Assembly: GCA_902459845.2 (NCBI GenBank)
Contig: CABPSV020000111.1
Span: forward strand, 1-29,137
Length of the DNA: 29,137 bases
Direction of reading: 5' to 3'
DNA from: Hepatocystis sp. ex Piliocolobus tephrosceles
Taxonomy: Eukaryota > Apicomplexa > Aconoidasida > Haemosporida > Plasmodiidae
Part shown: positions 10,890 through 22,623 of the stretch, one piece after another
Layout of the letters: the number at the start of each line of letters is the position of its first letter
Numbering within the stretch: the first letter of the stretch is position 1
The notes under the pieces: generated by a model
Told to the model about the DNA's origin: nothing
The model's database searches: none
Seen by the model: only the letters and a program-made list of their open reading frames with translations
Position numbers and translations under genes: made by a program

Positions 10890-13800
10890 ATGGAAAGAAA
10901 CTTTTTTAATAATGACATTAAAAATGCATATACAAGACAAAACATAAATTATAATAATAGTGACCAATTGAATGTTAATAATGTAAATGTAAATTATAAT
11001 ATGAATACTTATAATACACCAAATTTATTAATAGAACAAAATAATGAAAATAATATTCGACATATTTACAACAACAATGGTATAAACAACACACGATTAA
11101 ATTCATATGAATATAATTTATTAATGAAACAAAAAAATATATACTACAAAAATAATTTCCATGCTTCACAAAACAACTTAAACCAAAACATTATAATTAA
11201 CGGAAATATTTGTAACAACAACAACAACAACAACAACAACATCAACAACATCAACAACATCAACAACATCAACAACAATAAAAACAATTATATAAATAAT
11301 ATTAACGATAACAATTTTAACAATAATCCTATACATGAAAATTTTTATAAATCTTTAAATTTAAAAAATGTTCCCAATGTTCCTACTTATTATAATACAA
11401 CTTTTATGCAAAATAATAACAATTTATATTTGAGTGAGTATGAAAAAAACATGTCATATAAAAATAAAAATATAATAGATCAAAATATAATAGATCAAAA
11501 TATAATAGATCAAAATATAATAGATCAAAATGTAATAGATCAAACATTAATAGATCAAAATAATAAAAGTAATAACAGTAGTATTAGTAATAATAATTCT
11601 CATAATTTATATGTAAATAATAATGTAAATAATAATGTAAATAATAATGTAAATAATAATGTAAATGTTAATGGTAGTATTAATGACACAAGTCAAAACT
11701 TAAATAATATAGTTTTATCAAATTGTAACAACATTAGTAACAGCATTAATAATAATAATAAAATGATGAGTAATACTACTACTAATAATAATATTGTAAG
11801 TACTATAATTAATAATAACGTGAGTGGTACCACTAATCCTTCACATGTAGGTACAACCACTGACATCCTTACCGGTGCAATATCTCCCAATAATAATACC
11901 CTTACCACAATTAATAACAATAATAATAATAGTAGCAATAATAACAATAATAATAATAGTAGTAATAATAATATTTATAATACGATTCGTAAAAATAATA
12001 ATCAAGTGTATAATCAAATAATTTATTATAATGGGAACATAAATAATAATATTGGAAATGCGAATGTCGGTAATAATGTATCCTCTTACCCTCTTCGTAA
12101 TAACAACATAAGTAATAATAACAACATAAGTACTAATAACAACATAAGTACTAATAACAGTATATGTACTAATAACAGTATAAGTACTAATAATAATATA
12201 AATACCCATAATAATATAAATACCCATAATAATATAAATACCCATAACAATATAAATACCCATAACAATATAAATACCCATAACAATATAAATACCCATA
12301 ACAATATAAATACCCATAATAATATAAATACCCATAATAATAATGTAATAAACAATTTGCATATTAATAACAACAACACATTAAACAATAACATTAATTC
12401 TTTAAATTTTAATATAACAAATAATATGGGAAATAATATAAAAACGAAAAAAGCATTTATAAAAAATGTTATTATCGATGAAAATATATCCAATCATAAT
12501 AATGTAAATAGTAACAGTAGTAATTCGTACCATAACATGTGTAATACTAACCCATACAATAGTAACCCATACAACAGTAACCCAAACAACAGTAACCCAT
12601 ACAACAGTAACCCATACAACAGTAACCCATACAACAGTAACCCAAACAACAGTAACCCATACAACAGTAACCCATACAACGGAAATAATCATTTAATTTC
12701 TAATTATAACGAAGTTAGTAGAAACAATAATTATATTAACCTTAATACCACGAACAATAACAGTAACACTAACAACAGTAACATTAACAACAGCAACACT
12801 AACAACAGCAAAACTAACAACAACAACACTAACAACAGCAACACTAACAACAATTATTATTTACAACCAAATGTAAATGTTTTTACCAATAAAAATAATA
12901 CAATCATGAGAATACAAAATATCAAACCTGATAGTAGTAATAATAATAATAACATTAATAGTAATAACATTAATAATGATTATGTAAAAGGAAGTAACAC
13001 TTATGTGAATGCTGTCCGTAACAATGTTATCCCCATGAATACTAAACACACAATTTATAATAAAAACATAAATAACGAGATTAGTAATAATATTATTAGT
13101 AACAGTATCATTAACAATAATAATGTGAATACTAACAATTTAAACAACATGAACAACATGAACAACATGAACAACGTGAATAACTTAAGCAGCATAAATA
13201 ACTTTACCAACTTTAACAACACAAACAACCATGTGACTAACAATAATAGTACTACTACATGTGGAATAAATAATGATATTAACCCATCAATGAATATAAT
13301 AAACAAAGCGAGTAATATACATCTTCAATTTCAACACATAAACTCTAATAGCAATAATAACATTAACGGCAATAATAACATTAACAGCAATAATAATATT
13401 AACAGCAATAATAATATTAACGGCAATAATAATATTGAGAATCAGTATAATAAGATATATGATATGACTGATAATATATACAATAATGATATTGACAATG
13501 TTAATAATTTTAATAACGGAAATAATAATAATAATAATAACAATATGTATTCTTTTAATAATTATAATTCAAATAGATATAATACAATTGGAATTAGTAA
13601 TAATAATATGGTTATTATGAACAATGTAGATAAGAATATAAAAAAAAATAATATGACAACTAATTTATTAATTAGTTCGAAAGTAAATAAAGATAATATA
13701 AATAATGAAACGATCGAGAAATGTAGTAATGTAATACCAAATAATTATTATTATCATCATCAACAACATCGGCATATACCTAATCACATAATTAATAACA

Positions 13801-16800
13801 ATAACTTAACTAATAATATAAAAAATAATAATCAATTAAAAAAAATAGTACCAACAGATTTTAAACAAATGATTATTAATAACAATAGTAACATAATGAA
13901 TAGAAATGACAATAATATTATGAACAACTTCAACACAATTAATAATGACACAACTATTGTACATAATAACCAAACAATAAATAACAATAAAATAAATTCT
14001 TTAAAAAATATAAATATTACAACATTAAATAATAACATTAACAGTGGTAATATTAACAGTGGTAACATTAACAGTGGTAATATTAACAGTGGTAACATTA
14101 ACAGTGGTAATATTAACAGTGGTAACATTAACAGTGGTAACATTAGCAGTGGTAACATTAGCAGTGGTAACATTAGCAGTGGTAACATTAACAGTAATAC
14201 CATTAGTAGTAACACCATTAACAGTAATACAATTAACAGTAATACAATTAACAGTTATACAATTAACAGTATTAATAAGGGTATTATGAGTGTTAATAAT
14301 AATATTTCAAATAATAATTCTGATATAAAAAATAATTTAAATGTAATGAATAATAACATTTTAATAAAGGGAAATAATAAAAATACACAAATAAAAAACA
14401 CAATAAAAAAATATGATACTTTACCAATACAATTATTAAATAATTATAGTAATACAAATAAATTAGGATATTCAGAAAAAATGAATACATCCAATATAAT
14501 GTATGATATTAAAGATATAGATGAAGGTTATATGAATAATTCGTTAAATGGTCAGTCTAATTTTATAGCTAATGTACATACTGACCTACCCAACAATATA
14601 AATAATAACATAAACAACGGCATAAATAATAACATAAGCAACGGCATAAATAATAACATAAGCAACAATATAAACAATAACATAAGCAACAATATAAATA
14701 ATAACATAAGCAACAATCTCGAAAATAATGGAGTAGTAAATGACCAACAAATGATTAATAAAAATGTTATGAACTATAATTTTATAAACAATAATATGAA
14801 TGATATTGATAATATAACAAATAATTTGCATATTATTAATAATAATATTGTAACCCAAAAAATAAATAATAATATATCAATAAATTTGTCAAACGACTTG
14901 AATAATAATGTTAATAGTATAAATAATATGAAAAACATAAGCAACATAAACAACATTAACGATATGAACAACTTAAACAACATGAACAACTTGAATAACG
15001 TAAGCAGCATAAATAACTTAAATAACACGAATGACATAAATAACATGAACAATAATGTTAGTACATTAACAAATACAAATAATTTAGTCGGTACAAATAA
15101 CTTAGTCGGTACAAATAATTTATTCGGTACAAATAACTTAGTCGGTACAAATAACTTAGTCGGTACAAATAACTTAGTCGGTACAAATAACTTAGTCGGT
15201 ACAAATAACTTAGTCGGTACAAATAACTTAGTCGGTACAAATAACTTAGTAGATGCAAATAACCTAGTTGGTACAAATAACTTAGTCGGTACAAATAACT
15301 TAGTAGATGCAAATAACTTAATCGTTACAAATAACAATTTAAAAGGAGTAAAAAAATATAAATATAATTTATTAGATAATTTAAAGGATGTACAAGTACC
15401 TCAAGTCAATAAAATGAATAGTGTAACAAAAACTTATGCACATACTGACAATTTGAATGATACACTAAAAGGTTATGAACAGAATCATAATATTTTATAT
15501 AAAAATTCATTAAATAGTAGTAATAATAATAACAACATGATAATTAATGATAAAGCTGTTATTAAACCTAATGAAATAATAATACCTTATTGTAATTTAT
15601 TAAATAATGACCCAGACAATAATTATAATAATATTAATGAAAATGGGAATAGTAACAGTTGTAATAATAACATGACCAATGTTGGTACTAGTGGTGGTAC
15701 AAATTGCGGTTCTAGTGGTGGTACAAATTGCGGTTCTAGTGGTGGTACAAATTGCTGTTCTAGTGGTGGTACAAATTGCGGTACTAATGGCAATAATATT
15801 ATTATTATTCAGAATAAAAACAAAATGAAATTGATAAACTCAACAAATATAGATATTATAAATTCTTTAAACCCTCTTGAAAATAATGAAAATAAAAATA
15901 TGAACAAGATGACTAATACTACTAATTTTATTCACAATTTTAATAATAATAATTATAATAAGAGTTGTAATTATAATAAGAGTTGTAATAATAATAAGAG
16001 TTGTAATAATAATAAGAGTTGTAATAATAATGAGAGTTGTAATAATAATGAGAGTTGTAATAATAATAAGAGTTGTAATAATAATAAGAGTTGTAATAAT
16101 AATAGTAGTGGTAATGGTGATAATAGTTGTAATGACATAAGTATGCAAAAAAAAATAAATTATACAAACCCATTGGATTTATATGTACACGACAATATAA
16201 GAAATGACTCACATGCGGATAACATACAAGCTATTCGTATAAATATGAATAACAGCACATGTGTAGATATAACATGTAATAACAATAACCATGACAATTA
16301 TAATAAAAATATTAACAATACTATCTGCAATAATGCAAACAGTAATAATATGATAAATATAGATGACGTACATAATAATAAACTAATTTCTCCAAAAAAA
16401 TATATAATACCTCAAATATTGTATGACAAAACAAAAACCAACAGTATACCGCTAGATGCACACTTTTTAAAAAATGATCATAATAATATTATGAATACTG
16501 TTGCTAGTAGCAATAATAGTAATAATGGAGGATCCATTATAAACACTAATATTACAAACGATAAATTATTATCAATTAATAGTGATAAATTAATGATTGA
16601 AGATCCAAGGAATGTTAAAAAAAAAATCATTATGAATTATAGAGGATTAAATTTGTTGAATAATGATACAACAAATGATTATAATAATGTAGGTCATAAT
16701 AATAATGACAGATTAAATAATGTAAAAACCACTAGTTATCAAAGCATTGACAATAATAATAATAATAATAATAATAATAGTAGTAATAATAATAATAAAA

Positions 16801-19800
16801 AAACTATTAGTTATTTACAGACTCAACCACAAATAATAAACGGAAATAATGAAAATATAAAAACAGATGTAAAAAATAATATACTTTTAAATAATATAAA
16901 ACATACTAATACCAACATAATGAATAAAAATAATATTATTTTTGTAAATGATAAAAATTGTTTTTTTCAACATATTGAACAAAACCACAAAAATAATAAC
17001 ATTTATGATTGTATGAATTATAAAGAAAGTATATATAATAATAAAAATGATAATACTAGTGTTTGTGATAATTGTAATATAATTGTTGGTAATGGTAATG
17101 GTATGAGTACTGTTGGTAGTAATGACATTAATCCTACTGGTAGTAATAACGACAATAATAATTACGTTTGTGATAATTCATATAGTTATGCTGAAAAACA
17201 AAAAAATATATATTCTAATAAAAATTTTAAAACATTAACAGAAACAAATTTAAACAATGAATCTTATAATTCAAAAAATTTAAAAAAATTAATTAATATA
17301 AATAACAATTTTAACTTATTAATGCAAAACATGAATATATCTTATATTAATAATAATTCATATAACGAAGAGGAAAATATTGAAAATAATGGTACTAGTA
17401 AGAATGTTTATGTAAATAAAGATACAATTAATAATAATAGTAGTAGCAATAGTGTTAAAAATAGTAACAATAGTAATAGTAGTAATAGTGTTAATGGTAG
17501 TAATAATAACAATTCTACAGCAATCCCTATTGAAAAAACAAATTTTGTTTTTAATAAAAATAATTGTTTAAATAAAAAAGGTTTAAATACTCATATATAT
17601 ACTTATAGTAATAGTAGTAATATTAGTAGTATTAGTAATATTAGTGCTAATGTTAGTGTTAGTACAACTACTAGTAGTAGTAGTAGTAGAACAAATAGTA
17701 ATACATTTTTTAATAGTTCAATTGACAAAAAAAATGAAACTGTAAATGAATTGATTATGAATAAAACTATTATGAACAATCTGAGTATTGGTCATAATTC
17801 CAATTCAGATAATAAACTTTGTTCAAATTTGTATGTACCAAATATTAAAAATATCCAAAACGATAAAAACGTAGAAGTTGTGAAAGTACAAGTTACTAAT
17901 GCATATGGAAATAATGAACAAGACAACAATTTAATTAAGAATTTTATAAAAAATAAAAATACAGAGCAAAGTGGAAATAATAAAATATACACAAGTGACG
18001 GCAATACTGAAAAAACTCAAAATATTGAAAATACTGAAAAAACTCAAAATATTGAAAATACTGAAAAAACTCAAAATATTGAAAATACTGAAAATTTTAA
18101 AATTTTTAAAAATTTTGAAAATAATTCAATACAACCATTAAACAGAGATTTATCTTGTCTTAATATGAATTATTCCCCTAAAAAGGATTTATGTCTAAAT
18201 AATGACGAGAATAAAAAAAATGTAGTACTGTGTTTAGATAACAAGGGAGAGTTAATTACTGATATACAAAATGTTAAAGAGGAAAGTGCGTATAATTCTA
18301 TTGATAACATTAGAGGTAGTAACAATGACAATAACAACCATTTTGAATGCGTTTCGAATAAGAATACAAATGTATCTATATCGGAACCTTTACCACCGAA
18401 TATTCCTATTACCAACAATGAGCAGGAAAGAAATGTATATAAAAGAAAACATATGGAACATGAACAACTAAATAATGTAGAAAATCAAAACATTATAAAA
18501 AAAATGAAAAATAAAAAAACAGAAATTATGAACATTGTGCTAGATTCAGGTGAAACATCCAAATATAATCATAATAATGATAAATTGACAAAAACCAAAT
18601 TAAATAATATGAATATTTTAAACATTTCAAATGACCTTACTTCTATAAATATCCCAACTACTGTTAATATCCCAACTACTGTTAATAGAGATATGGATAA
18701 GGTATTACAAGATTATAACCAATTTATGATTCTTAATGAAGGTGTCACAATTACTTCTACTACGAACAGTACTACTACTAACAGTACTAACAGTACTAAC
18801 AGTACCAACAGTACTACTACTCCTAATAGTACTAACAGTACTAATACATGTCATACTAATGATTACATTAATAAAAAATCTATAGTAATAATAAACGAAG
18901 TAAATAACGTTAATAATAATGGAGTTAATAATTTTCAAAAATCATCTGTTCAGGTTGATATAAACAAAAAAGAATTTCATAACGTAAATGAAAAAAATGG
19001 TATAAATGCAACAACAATAGATAGCAATACTGGTAATAGTAATACTGACAAATGTATAACTAATACTTTTTCTTTTAATGAAAAAAAAATAATAAATAAC
19101 ACGAAAGTATGTATTATTAATGAAAATGATGGTAGCATAGTACAAAATGAAAAAATAAATAATTTTATAGGTATTAAAAACACATCTGAACAAATTATAT
19201 TACAGTATAAGAATGAAGAGTTAAATAAAACCAATAGTAGTAATAGTGAAAATATTAATAATGACATATTAAATACTAAAAACGTGTATAACCCAACTTA
19301 TAGTAATATCACTTATAATAAAAACAGTTTACTTATACAAGAAAATAAAAATGAAAATGAAAATGAAAATGAAAATGAAAATGAAAATGAAAATGAAAAT
19401 GAAAATAAAAATGAAAATGAAAATGAAAATACAAAATCATTTACCATCATAAATAACGATAATATGACTAATACTTATTCAAATAAAAACAACGAAGTTA
19501 AAATAAACACTATGCAAAAAATAGAGGAAAATAAATCTAGAATGACAAACAACAATAACATTAATAAATCAGATGATAATAATAATAGTAATACATATCA
19601 AAATATGAATAAGATCTTATTAACGGAAAAGGGAAATACTAGCGATAATAATAATACTATTATCAACAATGCTGTATCAAACGATATGAATAAATTAGAT
19701 CATAACGTTAATGATAATATTTTGAAAAATAAAACAGAAAAGGATACGGAAGGGGGTATAAAAGAGAAAGTAGAAGAAATTACAGAAAATTATACAAAAA

Positions 19801-20926
19801 ATAATACAGAAAAAAACAACCATATTAATATTAATAAAAATGAAGAAATAAAAAATTGTATATTAAATAATAAAAATAAATATGAAAATGAGAAAATAAT
19901 TATTCTATCAATGAACAATGAAAAAATGAATATTTTTTTTAAAACACAAAATAAAGCATATGATACTTATTTAAAAAAAAAAGACAAAGAAATAAAAAAT
20001 GATACTAGTTGTACCATACAAAATAAAATAAACAACAGTACTGAAAATAATGAAGTAACAATTACTAATAGTCTTACAACTTCTTCCAATATTGACACCA
20101 ATGATTGTGAAAACACAGTATTAAAAACATTAACAAATGACTACTATAAATCAACAAATTTGGAGATGGAGAAAAAGAACCTAACATGTTCAGTCATTAA
20201 TATAAAAAATGGAGAGCATATTGAAATACAAGAGTGTACAAAAATACGAAATCGAGAGCAACAGCAAGAGGAAGAACAAAAACAAAAACAAAAACAAAAA
20301 CAAGAACAAAAACAAGAACAAGAACAAAAACAAGAACAAAAACAAGAACAAGAACAAGAACAAAAACAAGAACAAAAACAAAAACAAAAACAAAAACAAA
20401 AAGCTATTTTAACTAATTTATTAAGCATGGATTTTAAAGAAGATATAAACAAATTAATAAAAAAAACATACAAAAACAATGGTAATTGTGAACAAATTGT
20501 ATTTTGTATTAAAAAAAAAATTAACGACGACAAACTTATATATCATTTTAAAGATTTATTGAATGAATCAAAAAACAATTTAAATAAAAATAAATTCAAT
20601 GTTTTAAATATTGAAAAAAGAAAAATATTACAAAAAAATTACTATAAAAAAGGTAAATATTTAAAAGTGATAAATTATATATATATATATACATTTTTCA
20701 TCTATTTTTAATTACATAATATTATAACAAACACCTTACACGTATTTATATTACAATTTGTATTTACTTACGTGCCTTTTGCTATTATTTTTTTTATTTT
20801 AAATAGATCAAAAATTCAAAACGATAACTGTTGAGCATATTTTGAATCTTCCCTCTGATGAATTTGGTAGTATGAATTGGTAAGATAATCACTTTCTCTC
20901 CCCCCCTATTTTTCATTTTTAACACA

Positions 20927-20958
<32 letters not shown>

Positions 20959-20980
20959 CATACATACATACATACATACA

Positions 20981-21011
<31 letters not shown>

Positions 21012-21255
21012 GTATGTATGTATGCATTAACATACTACCCACTCATACTTCCTGATCACTATTTTTTTTTTTTTTTTTTTTTTTTTTTATTTCCTTTTAG
21101 TATTGTAAAATCAGAAGACTCTTTAATAAAAAATGACATAGAAAAAAGAAAAATTGAAAAAACACTGAACGCCAATTTCGATGTGGCGTTAACAACTGTA
21201 TCTATGGCTACACCCACAGTTGATACTTTAATTAAAAATGAAGAATATGAGTAAT

Positions 21256-21289
<34 letters not shown>

Positions 21290-21760
21290 GTGCCTTTTTC
21301 ACATTATTGTGATCGTTTTTACAAGAAATGTTTCACGACGGTACACTACCCCAATATATTATATAAACATATGTGCATATATTTATATATATATGCACAT
21401 ATGTTTTTTTTTTTTTTTTATTTAAAAAAAGACTGTTAGATTCAAACTACAGTTTCTCTTGTTGTTTTTATGTTTGTTTAAATGACAAATTATTTGCAAC
21501 TGTAGATTTTCGAAGGAAAAATAAGGTAAGCAAAAATAAACAAAAAAAAAAAAAAAAAGAGAAAGCTACTTTACATATATGCACTTGCATACATATATAT
21601 ATCTACATTATATATACACACCCTTTAACCATTGCTTTTTCTTACTGTCATTTTTTTACAGAACCCAACAGATGCAAATAAATATTTTGAAGTAAATATA
21701 CGCGCACATTGCGAAAATTATGAAACATTTTTTGAAAATTTTATAGATTTTTTGATTTAA
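10890..21760 (+). CDS. Giant asparagine-rich protein with a non-repetitive C-terminal region, five exons
   Basis: Exons are 10890-20652, 20807-20879, 21101-21250, 21432-21525 and 21662-21760. The junctions have phases 1, 2, 2 and 0, and each has a GTAAAT/GTAAGA/GTAATA/GTAAGC donor and an AG acceptor. The total is 3392 residues. Exon 1 is dominated by Asn with many short tandem repeats (listed separately). It has no signal peptide or membrane segment. Basic clusters such as Y-K-R-K-H and K-K-M-K-N-K-K (about residues 2515-2545) could act as nuclear signals. After a Gln/Lys/Glu run (3123-3171) the sequence turns complex. Within 3172-3392, residues 3261-3276 (I-T-V-E-H-I-L-N-L-P-S-D-E-F-G-S) resemble the TFIIS central-domain pattern I-T-P-E-x-L-L-x-M-S-x-E-E-x-A-S; this is weak, by eye only. 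The final 63 residues depend on exons 4-5. The function is unknown. The start is the first ATG after an A-rich leader. By position probably PF3D7_0611800. Confidence 0.9.
11472..11561 (+). repeat. Coding repeat I-I-D-Q-N, six copies
   Basis: A 15-bp unit encodes I-I-D-Q-N (last units V-I-D-Q-T and L-I-D-Q-N), residues 195-224 of the Asn-rich protein. The first four copies are identical at DNA level, which points to recent expansion. Confidence 0.9.
12198..12341 (+). repeat. Coding repeat I-N-T-H-N-N, eight copies
   Basis: An 18-bp unit gives residues 437-484. Copies differ only by AAT/AAC synonymous changes that cluster in the middle four copies, so the array seems to have grown by blocks. 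Preceding degenerate I-S-T-N-N units look ancestral. Confidence 0.92.
12549..12683 (+). repeat. Coding repeat N-P-Y-N-S, nine copies
   Basis: A 15-bp unit gives residues 554-598, with the third residue Tyr except in copies 3 and 7 (Asn). The spacing of the two variants by four units suggests duplication of a four-unit block. Confidence 0.92.
14040..14264 (+). repeat. Coding repeat N-S-G-N-I grading into N-S-N-T-I, fifteen units
   Basis: Ten 15-bp units of [N/S]-S-G-N-I (14040-14189) are followed by five of [N/S]-S-[N/Y]-T-I (14190-14264), residues 1051-1125. Along the array a GGTAAT/GGTAAC alternation (early), a run of AGC-starting units (middle) and an ACC/ACA change (late) record stepwise expansion. 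Confidence 0.9.
15072..15323 (+). repeat. Coding repeat G-T-N-N-L-V, fourteen copies
   Basis: An 18-bp unit gives residues 1395-1478. Copies are near identical at DNA level. Variants are N-T (copy 1), L-F (copy 3) and D-A (copies 11 and 14); the copies before both D-A units end in GTA rather than GTC, so these two-unit segments look copied together. Confidence 0.93.
15693..15788 (+). repeat. Coding repeat G-G-T-N-C-G-S-S, four copies
   Basis: A 24-bp unit gives residues 1602-1633, each with a Cys (two in the third copy). Its composition (Gly/Ser/Thr/Cys) and higher GC differ from the surrounding Asn-rich sequence. Confidence 0.9.
15951..16109 (+). repeat. Coding repeat C-N-N-N-[K/E]-S, eight regularly spaced cysteines
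   Basis: TGT codons occur at 15966, 15984, 16002, 16020, 16038, 16056, 16074 and 16092, exactly 18 bp apart (Cys 1693 to 1735, every sixth residue). The unit is C-N-[N/Y]-N-[K/E]-S. Confidence 0.93.
18003..18083 (+). repeat. Coding repeat N-T-E-K-T-Q-N-I-E, three copies
   Basis: Three identical 27-bp units give residues 2372-2398, followed by a degenerate unit. This charged repeat lies in the later part of the protein, where Asn runs thin out. Confidence 0.9.
19341..19430 (+). repeat. Coding repeat (E-N)n
   Basis: A hexanucleotide GAAAAT array with two AAAAAT (K-N) interruptions gives residues 2818-2847. It is a purine-rich sense strand. Confidence 0.9.
20256..20402 (+). repeat. Gln/Lys/Glu-rich run
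   Basis: An array of CAAAAA and CAAGAA hexamers encodes alternating Gln with Lys or Glu (residues 3123-3171). It sits just before the non-repetitive C-terminal region and probably forms a charged helix or coiled coil. Frames on either strand through it (Lys-Asn, Thr-Lys, Phe-Leu, Cys-Phe) are artefacts. Confidence 0.9.
20995..21024. repeat. Perfect palindrome in intron 2 of the Asn-rich gene
   Basis: An ACAT/CATA tetranucleotide run switches to its complement at CATATG, giving 15-bp perfect arms with no loop. It lies inside the 221-bp intron 20880-21100, after a TA run. Confidence 0.85.
21365..21406 (+). other. Intronic hairpin, 18-bp perfect stem, 6-base loop
   Basis: Arm 21365-21382 (AAACATATGTGCATATAT) is the exact reverse complement of 21389-21406, with loop TTATAT. 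It lies in intron 3 (21251-21431), 25 bases before the acceptor, between the arm's end and a T-run. It contains a GTGCA core in each arm. Confidence 0.85.
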
Positions 21761-21766
21761 TTTAAT

Positions 21767-21799
<33 letters not shown>

Positions 21800-22027
21800 C
21801 TTGTAATTTTTAAACTTATCCATATTTTTTTTTTTTTTTTTTGTAATTTGTATACATTTTTAAATTAAATTTGGTAAAATGAAAATGTTGTTTTTATTTT
21901 ATTCTTTTGAACTAAATATAAATGTATTATTTTCTATTTTTATAAAATTAAATGTATGTTTTAAAATAAATTTACTATTTAGAATAATGTTATGAGTGAA
22001 CATGTTTTAATAAATTTAAACCCCTAT

Positions 22028-22064
<37 letters not shown>

Positions 22065-22592
22065 CATGTTTATATATGTATATAGAAAAATGAGGGTGTT
22101 GAAATAAAAAACTAAAAAAAATAATATTTAAAGAATTGTTTTTTTTTTTTTTTTTTTTTTTTGGATTACTTTATTAAAATTGGATAAATTGTATATAGGC
22201 AATAATTTTATGATAGTATATTTTTATAATGTTCCAAGCATAGCATAACTTTTGATACATAAAAAAAAAAAAAAAAAAAAATGAAAGTATGAACTATCTT
22301 TAACGATACTTTTTTTTTTAAACTGCGCTTATATACTTTCAATTATCTATAATAACCTTTTTTTTTTTTTTTTTCTTGTTCTTGTAATTTTTACAGTGAT
22401 AATAATATTGAATCTGACGATATATGAACATATATTAGTACATATATATATACGCATTAAAAAATAATGTAAGTAAAAATTATAAAATATTCTCTATATA
22501 TTTTTTTTTTTTTCAACATGCGTTCAAAACAACTAATATAATAATGAGCATATGTTGCTAGGATAATAGGGGTTAAAATATTTTGTATGTAC

Positions 22593-22623
<31 letters not shown>

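Noticed and set aside
14044..14289. Plus-strand 81-codon frame rich in Val/Thr/Leu
   Set aside because: It is a second frame of the 15-bp N-S-G-N-I coding repeat.
11693..20533. Many minus-strand frames (up to 187 codons) opposite the Asn-rich gene
   Set aside because: They mirror Asn/Gln codon repeats as Ile/Leu/Val- or Phe/Cys-rich sequence; the plus-strand frame is continuous for 9.7 kb and spliced on.
21878..21994. 38-codon hydrophobic frame downstream of the Asn-rich gene
   Set aside because: It is short, without splice partners, and within expectation for AT-rich sequence with few stops.
22177..22260. 28-codon minus-strand frame beginning MYQKLC
   Set aside because: It looks protein-like but is too short, has no splice signals at its ends, and ends in TAA in AT-rich DNA.
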